Of a stretch of DNA of 64,000 nt, positions 1 to 8,385 are shown in pieces (positions within the stretch are counted from its first letter, which is position 1; each line of letters starts with the position of its first letter). This stretch comes from Bradyrhizobium oligotrophicum S58 (GTDB taxonomy: Bacteria; Pseudomonadota; Alphaproteobacteria; Rhizobiales; Xanthobacteraceae). The stretch covers positions 4,931,001 to 4,995,000 of the forward strand of contig NC_020453.1 of the NCBI RefSeq assembly GCF_000344805.1, read 5' to 3'. The notes under the pieces are model-generated. The model was not told the DNA's origin and ran no database searches. It saw only the letters and a program-made list of their open reading frames with translations. A program made the translations under genes and the position numbers.

Positions 1-332
1 ATTGCCGCGGTGATGGCGACATCGTATTTGCCGGTGGAGACGCCGGCCAGGATGCCGGTCCAGGGCAGGATCTGCTGCTTGATCTCGAACGGTGCGTATT
101 TGCGCAGATCCTCGATCAGCTCGTTGTCGAAGCCGGTCGGCTTGCCGTCCTTGACGAACTCGAAGGGACGGAAATCGTCCTCGGTGGCGACGATCAGGCC
201 GCGCTTCTTGATCTCGTCGAGGCTGCCGGCCTTGGCGCTGAACACGGCCGGCAAGGTCAGCGCGGCGGCCAATAGCGCCAGCGCGAGGCGCCGCGACGGC
301 GCCTGAAGGCGGGAAAACGAAGGCTTGGTCAT
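1..332 (-). CDS. Amino-acid ABC transporter substrate-binding protein, N-terminal part (cut by window edge)
   Basis: About 110 N-terminal residues are visible; the rest lies beyond the left edge. An N-terminal basic stretch, a hydrophobic core and a cleavage-like Ala-Lys-Ala form a signal peptide, so the protein should be periplasmic. After it comes the typical opening of family-3 solute-binding proteins: a lysine-rich 'EIKKRGLIVATE' strand, then 'PFEFVKDGKPTGFDNEL'. The start is the ATG whose complement ends at 332, preceded by GAGGAG at good spacing. The nitroreductase gene ends 24 bp upstream on the same strand, so the two may be cotranscribed. The ligand cannot be told from this fragment. 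Confidence 0.8.
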   Translation of the reverse strand, partial: MTKPSFSRLQAPSRRLALALLAAALTLPAVFSAKAGSLDEIKKRGLIVATEDDFRPFEFVKDGKPTGFDNELIEDLRKYAPFEIKQQILPWTGILAGVSTGKYDVAITAA

Positions 333-356
333 CTCGCATCTCCTCATTTGAACTGA

Positions 357-1190
357 TCAGTCGAAGCTGAAGCCGTGCGCGCGCAGATAGGGTGGAAAGG
401 CTGCGCCTTCGGCCTTGGCGGCCTGCCGCGCCTTGTCCTCGGACCAGCCGTAGAACTCGGCCTCACCGAACTCCGCATTGCCGCGCTGCTGCTCTTTCGG
501 GATCGCATGCCGCGCATGGCGCCGCCGGTCGTAATCGTCGAGCGCCGCGGGCAGCGCATCGTCGCCGTAGCGGTCGACATGCGTGGTGATGCTGCGCGGC
601 AGCCGCAGGCTGACATGGCCCTCCGCGGCGGGGTAGCCGAGGCACAGCCCGGCGACCGGAAACACCATGTCAGGCAGTTCCAGCACCTTGGCGACCGTGT
701 CGATCTCGTTGCGGATGACGCTGATCGGACAGGTGCCGAGACCAGAGGATTCCGCGCACAGGATCATGGTCTGCAGCGCCAGCGCCGCGTCGACCGAGGC
801 GTTGAAGAAACCTTCCAGGGTACCGTTCTTGACCGGCTTGCCGCGCAGTTCACCGATGCGCTGCAGCCGCCGTGCATCACCAAGAAAAACGAAGAACACC
901 GGCGATGCTGCGATCCAGGGCATGCTCGGAAACAGCCTGCCGATCGCTACCCGCTTGTCGGCATCGCGCACGCGCATGACCGAGGCCTGCTGGAAATCCG
1001 ACTTGGCCGAGGCGCTCAGCGCGCAGGCGACGAGCAGGTCGAGCAGCCCTTCTTCCGGCATCCGGTCGCTGTAGCGGCGCACCGTCTTGCGCGACAGCAC
1101 GCCGCGCAGAAACGCATTGGGTTCGATGTCGCCGCCATCGGGCCCGCCGTCACCGAAACGTGTTGCGAGGGCATCGGCGTGCTCGGACAT
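357..1190 (-). CDS. Nitroreductase family oxidoreductase (FMN-dependent, NfsA-like)
   Basis: The predicted protein has 277 residues if it starts at MSEHADALATR; the frame stays open 35 codons further upstream, so the start is not certain. Features of the nitroreductase fold are visible: 'SRKTVRRYSDRMP' near residue 35 (the FMN phosphate-binding region of this family), the 'PVFFVFLGD' strand, and 'SSGLGTCPISVIRN' followed by 'GLCLGYP' in the second half. Such enzymes are cytosolic and reduce nitro compounds, quinones or flavins with NAD(P)H. It lies just upstream of a binding-protein gene on the same strand, perhaps an uptake and reduction pair. The substrate is unknown. Confidence 0.8.
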   Translation of the reverse strand: MSEHADALATRFGDGGPDGGDIEPNAFLRGVLSRKTVRRYSDRMPEEGLLDLLVACALSASAKSDFQQASVMRVRDADKRVAIGRLFPSMPWIAASPVFFVFLGDARRLQRIGELRGKPVKNGTLEGFFNASVDAALALQTMILCAESSGLGTCPISVIRNEIDTVAKVLELPDMVFPVAGLCLGYPAAEGHVSLRLPRSITTHVDRYGDDALPAALDDYDRRRHARHAIPKEQQRGNAEFGEAEFYGWSEDKARQAAKAEGAAFPPYLRAHGFSFD

Positions 1191-1644
1191 CACAGCGCCT
1201 CTCCCGCTTCGCGCGCGACGCACCACGTCGAACGAACGCCATTGGCCAGAGCAATGATCGGCGGGTCGCGCCGCAGCAGACATCGCATCGCTCACTCCAC
1301 GCGCCGCGACATCGGTGTCGCCGCCCCGGATTCGTATCGCCCCGTCGCTGACGCGCAGGGCTCTTGTCGGAATGGGTCAGCAAGGGACATGCCAGTTCGT
1401 GTTCAGGCATTTCGCACGGGATGCTTGTGCACCCGCTCGCACCTCGTTCTAAGCCCCAAATGAGCAGCTACATGCGCCAGTTCCGGGCAAAACGCCGCGG
1501 CGGCGAAATGCGGTGCATACTTCGTATTTGTGGTATTTGTTCCGGTGACCGACGCCCCGGCCGGATGCGGCCCACCGACGACGCGCTGCTTTTCAGGCAG
1601 CACCATGCCCATTATCTAATCGAGACGATCGCCGTCGGCCCCGA
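1191..1644. other. Intergenic region, 454 bp
   Basis: No credible gene is seen here. The frames that stay open on both strands are Arg/Pro/Ala-rich and resemble no protein. It lies between the starts of the nitroreductase transcript (minus) and the end of the marR gene. Confidence 0.5.
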
Positions 1645-2130
1645 TCAACCGGGCGACCGTGTCGCATCGAGCTTTTGGCCCTGCGCCTCGACGATCGCCT
1701 GCATCATGGCAATGAACCGCTTCTGATCGGCCTTGGTGAGATCCGCAATCGTCGCGAGATGCGCCGCCCTGGCCGGCCGTTCGATCTTTCGCAGCAAGGT
1801 CGCGCCAGAACGGGTCAAACGGCAGGTCTGCGACCGCCGGTCGTGCTGTCCGACGCTACGATCGACGAGGCCGCGTGCCTGCAGCCGCTTCAACGCCCCC
1901 GTCGTGGTGGTCCGGTCGAGCGCGATGTCCTGGGCCAGCGCCGTCTGGTCCGCCGTTCCCCGTTTCGCCAGCGCCGTCAACAGGCTGTACTGCAACGGCG
2001 TGATCTCATAGGCCGCGCATTTCTCCTGGAACAGCGCGACGTGGATCTGGTGCAGCCGCCGGATCAGATAGCCCGGGCGCTCCTCGAGCGGCCACGATGT
2101 CTCTGCTCTGGGCTTGTTCCTTCCAGCCAT
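1645..2130 (-). CDS. MarR family transcriptional regulator
   Basis: The protein has 161 residues from MAGRNKPRAE. It has the MarR layout: an N-terminal dimerisation helix ('PGYLIRRLHQIHVALF'), a winged helix-turn-helix around 'TALAQDIALDRTTTTGALKR', and the wing 'RSVGQHDRRSQTCRLT' with the conserved D-R-R. MarR proteins are dimeric cytosolic repressors released by small, often aromatic, ligands. The gene is divergent from the amidohydrolase and molybdenum hydroxylase operon, and a 14-bp palindrome lies in the 174-bp gap. Control of that operon and of itself is therefore likely, but this is inference from position. Confidence 0.85.
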   Translation of the reverse strand: MAGRNKPRAETSWPLEERPGYLIRRLHQIHVALFQEKCAAYEITPLQYSLLTALAKRGTADQTALAQDIALDRTTTTGALKRLQARGLVDRSVGQHDRRSQTCRLTRSGATLLRKIERPARAAHLATIADLTKADQKRFIAMMQAIVEAQGQKLDATRSPG

Positions 2131-2205
2131 CGAACGGCTCCCGCATAAGCGCTCATCACACTGCATCTTATTGAAGCTGTCTATGGCACGGATCTTGATG
2201 TAATG

Positions 2206-2219
2206 CGAAGCATGCTTCG
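2206..2219. promoter_or_regulatory. 14-bp perfect palindrome, candidate MarR operator
   Basis: CGAAGCATGCTTCG is an exact palindrome in the gap between the divergent marR-type gene (starts at 2130) and the amidohydrolase gene (starts at 2305). MarR dimers bind palindromes of about this size, and it is the only strong dyad I see in the gap. Confidence 0.5.
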
Positions 2220-2304
2220 TAAATTGGTCGGCGCATCATGCGTGCCGGCTCGTCGAGGAAGGCTTTGACCGGGACGAGCAAGTTGCCCGGAAAGGAGACC
2301 TTGC

Positions 2305-3582
2305 ATGTCCGTGAGCGCCTCGTTCGATCTGCTGCTGCGCGGCGGCCGCGTCATTGACCCCGCCTCCGGCATCGACGGACTGAAGGATGTCGGCATCCGC
2401 AACGGCCGCATCGCCGCCGTCCAATCCGATATCCTGCCGACCAGCGCCAAGGACGTGGTCGACGTCACCGGCCAGCTCGTGCTTCCGGGACTGATCGACA
2501 CCCACGCCCATGTCTATCAGTACGTCACCGGCCGCTTCGGCATGAATGCGGACATGGTCGGCGTACAATCGGGCGTCACCAGCCTGATCGACCAGGGCGG
2601 CCCGTCCTGCATGACCCTTCCCGGCTTCCGGCACTTCGTCGCCGAGCAGGCGCAATCGCGCGTCTATGCCTTCCTGTCGGCCTATCTCGTCGGCGGCCTC
2701 GAGGGCCACTACTACCCCGATCTCTACCGGCCCGACTGCGTCGACATCGACGCGACGGTAAAATCCGCCGTCGCCAACCGCGACCTCGTCCGCGGCATCA
2801 AGGCGCATGCCGAGATCGGCGGCTTCGCGCGCTGGGGCATCCGCGTCATCGAGATGGCGGCCGAGATCGGCCGCCGCGCCGAGCTTCCGGTCTATGTCCA
2901 TTTCGGCCAGCTGTGGGGCCTGCCCGCGAGCGGCACCAATGGCGAAGATGTCGACACCATCCTGGAGCGCGTGATCCCGCTGCTGCGTCCGGGCGACGTG
3001 CTGGCGCACCCGTTCACGCGGCATCCCGGCGGCTTCGTCAACACCAAGGGCGAGGTGCATCCGGTGATCCAGGCCGCGCTCGACCGCGGTCTCAAGGTCG
3101 ACGTCGGCCATGGCAGCCATTTCTCCTATCGGCTGGCGCGCAAGGCGATCGACGCCGGCATCGTGCCGCATACGCTCGGCGCCGACATCCACGGCTACAA
3201 CACGCACGTTCCGGCCCCCGCCGGCACGCCGGACGAGCCTGCCGACGACGAGAACCATCCGTTCGCGGGCCAGGCCAAGTTTAGCCTGGTGCAGGCGATG
3301 AGCTCGCTGATCGCGCTTGGCCTGACCTTGGAGCAGGTCGTGCCGATGGTGACGTCGAACCCCGCCGCCATGCTCGGCCTGTCCGATCAGATCGGCGCGC
3401 TGCGTCCCGGCATGGCCGCCGATGTCAGCGTGCTCCGCGAGCAGCAAGGACGCTTCGTACTGCGCGACAACGAGAAGACCGAGGTGATCGCCGAGAAGCT
3501 GCTGCAGCCGGTGTTCTGCCTGCGCGCCGGCGTCCGTCACGACGCCACCGCGCCGATCCTGCCCGCAGCGGTCGCGGCCTGA
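2305..3582 (+). CDS. Amidohydrolase family metallohydrolase
   Basis: The protein has 425 residues from an ATG behind AAGGAG. It has the amidohydrolase (TIM-barrel) signature: a small beta domain with 'GGRVIDPASGIDG', then 'LPGLIDTHAHVYQY', giving the first two metal-binding His. Later come a lysine-containing 'GIKAHAEIGG', the 'VYVHFGQLWG' His, 'DVGHGSHFSYR' and the 'LGADIHGYN' Asp. The C-terminus closes with the family's 'IGALRPGMAADVSVL'. Relatives include deacetylase/dihydroorotase-like hydrolases. It is followed after one base by the molybdenum hydroxylase operon, so it probably opens a ring or amide in the same catabolic route. The substrate is unknown. Confidence 0.8.
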   Translation: MSVSASFDLLLRGGRVIDPASGIDGLKDVGIRNGRIAAVQSDILPTSAKDVVDVTGQLVLPGLIDTHAHVYQYVTGRFGMNADMVGVQSGVTSLIDQGGPSCMTLPGFRHFVAEQAQSRVYAFLSAYLVGGLEGHYYPDLYRPDCVDIDATVKSAVANRDLVRGIKAHAEIGGFARWGIRVIEMAAEIGRRAELPVYVHFGQLWGLPASGTNGEDVDTILERVIPLLRPGDVLAHPFTRHPGGFVNTKGEVHPVIQAALDRGLKVDVGHGSHFSYRLARKAIDAGIVPHTLGADIHGYNTHVPAPAGTPDEPADDENHPFAGQAKFSLVQAMSSLIALGLTLEQVVPMVTSNPAAMLGLSDQIGALRPGMAADVSVLREQQGRFVLRDNEKTEVIAEKLLQPVFCLRAGVRHDATAPILPAAVAA

Positions 3583-3583
3583 C

Positions 3584-5956
3584 GTGACGGACGCGGCGCC
3601 GACCGTCCCGGATGACCGCGCGCCGCGCGGGGTCGGCGCGCGTCTGCTGCGCAAGGAGGACGACCGTTTTCTGCGCGGCCGCGGTCAGTATGTCGCCGAC
3701 ATCAGGCTGCCGGGACTGAAGGACGTCGCCTTCGTTCGCAGCCCGGTGGCGCATGCCCGGATCAAGGCGATCCACGTTCCCGCTCAATACCGGGACGTCG
3801 TGTTCACGGCCGATGACCTCACCGCCATCAAGCCGATCCGCGCCGTCTCCGGCCTGCCCGGCTTCAAGATCTCCGAGCAGCCGGTGCTGGCGACAGGCAA
3901 GGTGCGCCACGTCGGCGAGCTCGTGGCGATGTGTGTCGCGCGCAGCCGCGCCGAAGCCGAGGACATCGCCGCTTCAGTCGAGCTCGAGCTGGAGCCACTG
4001 CCGGCGGTGCACGACATGCGGCTGGCGCGGGACGCCGGCAGCGCTCTGGTGCACGAGCACTGGGGCGACAACGTCTTCCTGGAAACCAATTTCGAGGTCG
4101 ACATCACCACCGCGCTGGACGCGCCGATCAAGGTGACGCGCGAGATCTCGACCGCGCGCCAGTGCATGGCGCCGCTGGAGGGTCGCGGCGTCGTCGCGAC
4201 CTTCGATCACCGGCTCGATCAGCTCACGCTCTACACCGGGTCGCAGATGCCGCACATCGTGCGCAACGGCCTGTCCGACTGCCTCGGCATCGAACAGGGC
4301 CGCATCCGCATCATTGCGCCGGATATCGGCGGCGGCTTCGGCCACAAGGGCATCCTGCTGCCCGAGGAGGTCTGCCTCAGCTGGCTCGCCATGCACAAGG
4401 GCATGACGGTGCGCTGGCTCGAGGACCGGCGCGAGCATCTGAGCGCGAGCGCGAATTGCCGCGAGCACGCCTATCACATCACGGTCTATGCCGATCGCGA
4501 CGGCCGCCTGCGCGGCATCGACTGCGTGGCCGCAGTCGATTCCGGCGCCTACTCGTCCTATCCGTTCTCGGCCTGCCTCGAAGCGGCGCAGATCGCGAGC
4601 ATCCTGCCGGGGCCCTATCGGATGCCGGCCTATCGCTGCCGCACCTACTCGGTCGCGACCAACAAATGCCCGATCCTGCCCTATCGCGGCGTCGCCCGCA
4701 CCGGCGTCTGCTTCGCGCTGGAGCTGCTGCTCGACGCCGTCGCGGTCGAGGCCGGGCTCGAACCCGGCGAGGTCCGGCTGCGCAACCTGGTGCAGCCGCA
4801 GGACATGCCGTTCGACAACATCACCAACAAGCATTTCGACAGCGGCGACTATCCCGGCGCGCTGCAGCGCGCGCTGGCGGCGATCGACGTCCCCGCCGTC
4901 CGCGCGCGCCAGCAGCGCGGCGAGGCGGACCGCCGGCTGATCGGCACCGGCGTCTCGATCTATTGCGAGCAGGCGGCGCACGGCACCTCGGTCTATGCCG
5001 GCTGGGGCATTCCGATGGTGCCCGGCCATGAGCAGGCCACCGCGCGGCTGACGCCCGACGGCGGGCTCGAGCTGCGCGTCGGCGTTCATTCCCACGGCCA
5101 GGGGCTGGAGACGACACTCGCCCAGGTCGCGTGCGAGATCCTTGGCGTCGATCCCGACAAGATCCGCGTCGTGCTCGGCGACACCGCGATGACGCCCTAC
5201 TCCACCGGCACCTGGGGCTCGCGGTCGATGGTGATGGCCGGCGGCGCCGTGGGCACCGCCTGCGCGCAACTCGTCGCGCGCGCCACGCGCATCGGCGCCA
5301 AGCTGCTGCAGCTCGCGCCCGAGGCGGTCATCTGGCGCGAGGGCCGCGCCTGCGGGCCGAACGGCAGCGTGAGCCTCGCCGAGATCGCCCACACCTGGTA
5401 TCGTCGGCCGCAGGATCTGCCCAACGACGTCGATCCCTCCGGGCTCGAGGTCACCAGCGGCTACAAGCCGGTGCGCGACAGCGGCACCTTCTCCTACGCG
5501 GCGCATGCCGTGACGGTCGCGGTCGATCCGGATCTCGGCGAGGTCGAGCTGCTCGACTACGTCATCGTCGAGGATGGCGGCGTCCTGGTCAATCCGATGA
5601 TCGTCGATGGCCAGATTCTCGGCGGCCTGGCCCAGGGCATCGGCACCGCCCTCTATGAGGAGATGCCGTTCGACGATGCGGCGCAGCCGCTCGCCACCAC
5701 GCTCGCCGACTATCTGCTGCCGGGCTCGACCGAGGTGCCCGCGCCGCGCCTGTTTCACATGGAGACGCCCTCGCCCTACACGATGTTCGGCGTCAAGGGC
5801 ATCGGCGAAGGCGGCGCGATCGCGCCACCGGCGGCGATCGCCAATGCCGTCAACGACGCGCTGCGGCCGCTCGGCGCTGAAATGATGCAGTCGCCGCTGT
5901 CGCCACGGCGCATCGTTGCGGCGGTGCTGGCAGCGAAACAGGCGAGCTCACCGTGA
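3584..5956 (+). CDS. Xanthine dehydrogenase/CO dehydrogenase-family molybdopterin-binding large subunit
   Basis: The 790-residue protein starts at a GTG one base after the amidohydrolase stop, so translational coupling is likely. It opens with 'GARLLRKEDDRFLRGRGQYVADI', typical of CoxL/XdhB-like subunits. It then has the molybdopterin loops 'GGGFGHKG' and 'PYRGVARTG' and, near the C-terminus, 'GVKGIGEGG', which carries the catalytic glutamate of the xanthine oxidase family. The CO dehydrogenase-specific active-site Cys loop (AYxCSFR) is absent, so CO is not the expected substrate. It should form a trimer with the next two gene products to hydroxylate an organic substrate. The gene end overlaps the next start by 4 bp. 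Confidence 0.88.
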   Translation: MTDAAPTVPDDRAPRGVGARLLRKEDDRFLRGRGQYVADIRLPGLKDVAFVRSPVAHARIKAIHVPAQYRDVVFTADDLTAIKPIRAVSGLPGFKISEQPVLATGKVRHVGELVAMCVARSRAEAEDIAASVELELEPLPAVHDMRLARDAGSALVHEHWGDNVFLETNFEVDITTALDAPIKVTREISTARQCMAPLEGRGVVATFDHRLDQLTLYTGSQMPHIVRNGLSDCLGIEQGRIRIIAPDIGGGFGHKGILLPEEVCLSWLAMHKGMTVRWLEDRREHLSASANCREHAYHITVYADRDGRLRGIDCVAAVDSGAYSSYPFSACLEAAQIASILPGPYRMPAYRCRTYSVATNKCPILPYRGVARTGVCFALELLLDAVAVEAGLEPGEVRLRNLVQPQDMPFDNITNKHFDSGDYPGALQRALAAIDVPAVRARQQRGEADRRLIGTGVSIYCEQAAHGTSVYAGWGIPMVPGHEQATARLTPDGGLELRVGVHSHGQGLETTLAQVACEILGVDPDKIRVVLGDTAMTPYSTGTWGSRSMVMAGGAVGTACAQLVARATRIGAKLLQLAPEAVIWREGRACGPNGSVSLAEIAHTWYRRPQDLPNDVDPSGLEVTSGYKPVRDSGTFSYAAHAVTVAVDPDLGEVELLDYVIVEDGGVLVNPMIVDGQILGGLAQGIGTALYEEMPFDDAAQPLATTLADYLLPGSTEVPAPRLFHMETPSPYTMFGVKGIGEGGAIAPPAAIANAVNDALRPLGAEMMQSPLSPRRIVAAVLAAKQASSP

Positions 5957-6783
5957 AGGCTGCATCCTTCGCCTATGAGCGTCCCGACAGCCTCAGCGCC
6001 GCGCTTGGCCTGCTCGCGGACGCCCACGGCGCGGCCAGGATCATGGCCGGCGGGCAGTCGCTCGGACCGATGCTCAATCTGCGCCTGGTGCAGCCGCAAC
6101 TCATCATCGACATCGCGGGACTCGCCGAGCTTCGCACGGTCGACCGCGAGGGCGATGATCTCATCATCGGCGCCTGCCTCACCCATGCCGATCTCGAGGA
6201 CGGCCGAATTCCGGATGTGTCGAATGGCGTGCTGCGGCGGGTCGCCGGCGGCATCGCCTATCGCGCCGTGCGCAACCGGGGCACCATCGGCGGTTCGCTA
6301 GGTCATGCCGACCCGGCCGCCGACTGGGTCACGACGCTCGCCGCCCTCGGCGCCGGCGTCCGGTTGGCGAGCGCCGCAGGCCGGCGTGACCTCGCGGTGT
6401 CGGAATTCATCCACGGCGCGCTGCAGACGGCGCTGCGTCCCGGCGAGCTGGTCACCGCGATCCGCCTTCCCTGCCTGCCGCCGACGACACGCTTCGGCTA
6501 CGCCAAGGCCTGTCGCAAGCCTGGCGAATTCGCGCATGCGATGGCCGCCGTCCTGATCGAGCCGGACAAGGCACGCAGCCGTATCGTCATCGGCGCCATC
6601 GACACGACGCCGATCGTCGTCGACGATTCATCCCTGTTCGGCGGCGCGATCACCAATCTCACGAAGCAGTTCGATCGCGACCTCGCCGACCACCTGCTGA
6701 TGCAGGCCGGCGTCGCCGATCCGGCTGCCCGGCACATCCATGTGAGCGTGCTCGCGCGGGCGATCGCGGAGGCTGCCGCATGA
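5953..6783 (+). CDS. FAD-binding medium subunit of molybdenum hydroxylase (CoxM-like)
   Basis: The protein has 276 residues; its start (GTG at 5953) overlaps the end of the large-subunit gene. Both FAD pyrophosphate-binding motifs of the CoxM family are present: 'AGGQSLGPMLNLRL' near residue 33 and 'RNRGTIGGSLGHADPAADW' near residue 105. The C-terminal CoxM domain follows ('FGYAKACRKPGEFAHAM'). It passes electrons from the [2Fe-2S] subunit through FAD to an acceptor. It overlaps the downstream iron-sulfur gene by 4 bp (ATGA), which fits a tightly coupled operon encoding equimolar subunits. Confidence 0.88.
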   Translation: MKAASFAYERPDSLSAALGLLADAHGAARIMAGGQSLGPMLNLRLVQPQLIIDIAGLAELRTVDREGDDLIIGACLTHADLEDGRIPDVSNGVLRRVAGGIAYRAVRNRGTIGGSLGHADPAADWVTTLAALGAGVRLASAAGRRDLAVSEFIHGALQTALRPGELVTAIRLPCLPPTTRFGYAKACRKPGEFAHAMAAVLIEPDKARSRIVIGAIDTTPIVVDDSSLFGGAITNLTKQFDRDLADHLLMQAGVADPAARHIHVSVLARAIAEAAA

Positions 6784-7979
6784 CGACGATCCAGCTCACC
6801 ATCAACGGCACCACGACCGAGGGCTCGGTCGAGCCGCGTACCCACCTCGCCGACGTCCTACGTGATCAGCTCGACCTGACTGGGACCCATCTCGGCTGTG
6901 AGCACGGCGTCTGCGGCGCCTGCACGCTGCTGCTCGACGGCGCTCCGGCCCGCTCCTGCATCACGTTCGCGGTGGCCTGCGATGGTGCTGCAGTCACGAC
7001 CATCGAAGGCCTGGATGAGGATGAGATCGCAGCCGAACTACGCGCGGCCTTTGCGCGCGAGCATGCCCTGCAATGCGGCTACTGCACGCCAGGCATGATC
7101 ATGTCGGCGCGAGACCTCGTGCTGCGCCTCGATCACCCGGACGAGCAGGCCATCCGTGTCGGCCTCAGCGGCAATCTGTGCCGTTGCACCGGCTATGTCG
7201 GAATCGTCCGCGCTGTCCGCGCCGTGATCGAGGCGCGGCGGCAGCGGGGCATCGCAGCCGAGGTCGGCGCCGGACGCACAGCGCTCGGCCCTGTGGGATC
7301 GCAGCCGGGCGCGATCGCGACCGCCACCTCGTCGGCGCTGCTACCAGTGACCGAGATGAAGCTCTCCCACGGCGTTGCCCCGGCCACGTTCGATCCCACC
7401 GAGGTCGTGCCCGCCAAGAGCTTCGACGCATCGTTCACGGTGAACGCCGCGCCCGAGCGCGTCTTCGCGCTGTTCGGAAACGTCAGAACCCTGGCTGCAT
7501 GCTTTCCCGGCGCCACCATCACGGACCTCCCCACTCCGGATCGCATCGAAGGTGAGATCAGGGTCGCCATCGGCCCGCTGTCGGCCGTATTCCGCGGTTC
7601 TGCACAGATAGACCGCAACGAGGCGGATTTGTCAGGCCGGCTCATCGGCACGGGACGTGACCGGCAGAGCCGCACCGCGACGTCGGGGCAGATCAGTTGG
7701 CGAATGCTTCCGATCGACGAAGGACGGGCAACCCGCGTGGTGCTCACGGTCGGCTACAGTCTCTCCGGTCCGCTGGCGCAGATCGCGCGTGACGGGCTCG
7801 TACGCGATCTGGCGTCGCGCATCACGACGACATTCGCGCAAAACTGCGACAGGTACCTTGCGGGCGCGACAAATCAGGCAGCGAGCGAACGACCGCAGCG
7901 CCTGAACGCCGTCGGCTTGCTGCTCGATATCGCACTGTCACGTATGACCGCTCTCGCTCGCCGTATGCGCAGGCAATGA
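6780..7979 (+). CDS. [2Fe-2S] small subunit fused to a CoxG-like SRPBCC domain
   Basis: The 399-residue protein is a fusion. Residues 1-155 are a complete CoxS-type iron-sulfur subunit: plant-ferredoxin cysteines in 'CEHGVCGACTLLLDG', then 'QCGYCTPGM' and 'GNLCRCTGY' for the second cluster. A linker of about 60 residues leads to a CoxG/SRPBCC domain (about 215-360) containing 'ASFTVNAAPERVFALFGNV' and 'CFPGA'. CoxG is normally a separate membrane-recruiting protein of CO dehydrogenase clusters, so fusion to CoxS may tether this enzyme to the membrane. Both halves look intact. The gene ends the operon started at 2305. Confidence 0.88.
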   Translation: MTTIQLTINGTTTEGSVEPRTHLADVLRDQLDLTGTHLGCEHGVCGACTLLLDGAPARSCITFAVACDGAAVTTIEGLDEDEIAAELRAAFAREHALQCGYCTPGMIMSARDLVLRLDHPDEQAIRVGLSGNLCRCTGYVGIVRAVRAVIEARRQRGIAAEVGAGRTALGPVGSQPGAIATATSSALLPVTEMKLSHGVAPATFDPTEVVPAKSFDASFTVNAAPERVFALFGNVRTLAACFPGATITDLPTPDRIEGEIRVAIGPLSAVFRGSAQIDRNEADLSGRLIGTGRDRQSRTATSGQISWRMLPIDEGRATRVVLTVGYSLSGPLAQIARDGLVRDLASRITTTFAQNCDRYLAGATNQAASERPQRLNAVGLLLDIALSRMTALARRMRRQ

Positions 7980-8305
7980 GACTGCCAATGCGCCCGCAGC
8001 GAGCGCCGGAGTTTGGTAACGACAGGCGCAACATGGCTACTGAGCCTGGATGTCAACGGCCCAGGAGACCTACGCTGCGCTTAGGCAGGCGACAGCAAAG
8101 CCTCCGGAATACGATTGCCGCGGCGCGATCGACCGCTCAACTTCCTGCAGCCGATCACTCTTCTCGATTGGCATCGCGCCTGTCCTCTGCAGATTGACGT
8201 CTTGTCAGAGGTCGGTGAGCCCGCGGACGTCAGAGCGCAGCAGGTTCAAATCGCGGAGGCGCAACCACCGATAACGACATCCCGGCGATAAGGGTGGAAT
8301 TGGCG
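7980..8305. other. Intergenic region between convergent operons
   Basis: Short frames only, with no recognisable protein. This stretch separates the convergent 3' ends of the molybdenum hydroxylase operon and the giant secreted protein gene. The terminator-like hairpin at 8306-8334 follows. Confidence 0.5.
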
Positions 8306-8334
8306 GCGGGCCGGTGTCAAGACACCCGGCCCGC
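8306..8334 (-). terminator. Terminator-like hairpin after the giant RTX gene
   Basis: Arms GCGGGCCGGTGTC and GACACCCGGCCCGC pair with one bulged base around an AA loop. The hairpin lies 52 bp past the stop codon of the RTX protein gene and between convergent genes. There is no clear T tract, so intrinsic termination is plausible but not certain. Confidence 0.5.
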
Positions 8335-8385
8335 GTGCTCGTCGCGTGGTCAATGCTTTGCGCGGTGCGCGATCATGGCCCTGCC

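Noticed and set aside
2236..3654. Long minus-strand frame opposite the amidohydrolase gene
   Set aside because: His/Arg/Asp-rich translation without family features; it is complementary to a well-supported metallohydrolase.
3974..5758. Long minus-strand frame opposite the molybdenum hydroxylase gene
   Set aside because: Shadow frame caused by high GC at third positions; the plus-strand gene has conserved molybdopterin motifs and coupled neighbours.
3584..7979. Assignment of the molybdenum hydroxylase as CO dehydrogenase (coxMSL)
   Set aside because: The large subunit lacks the CO dehydrogenase active-site Cys loop, gene order is large-medium-small, and the operon includes an amidohydrolase.
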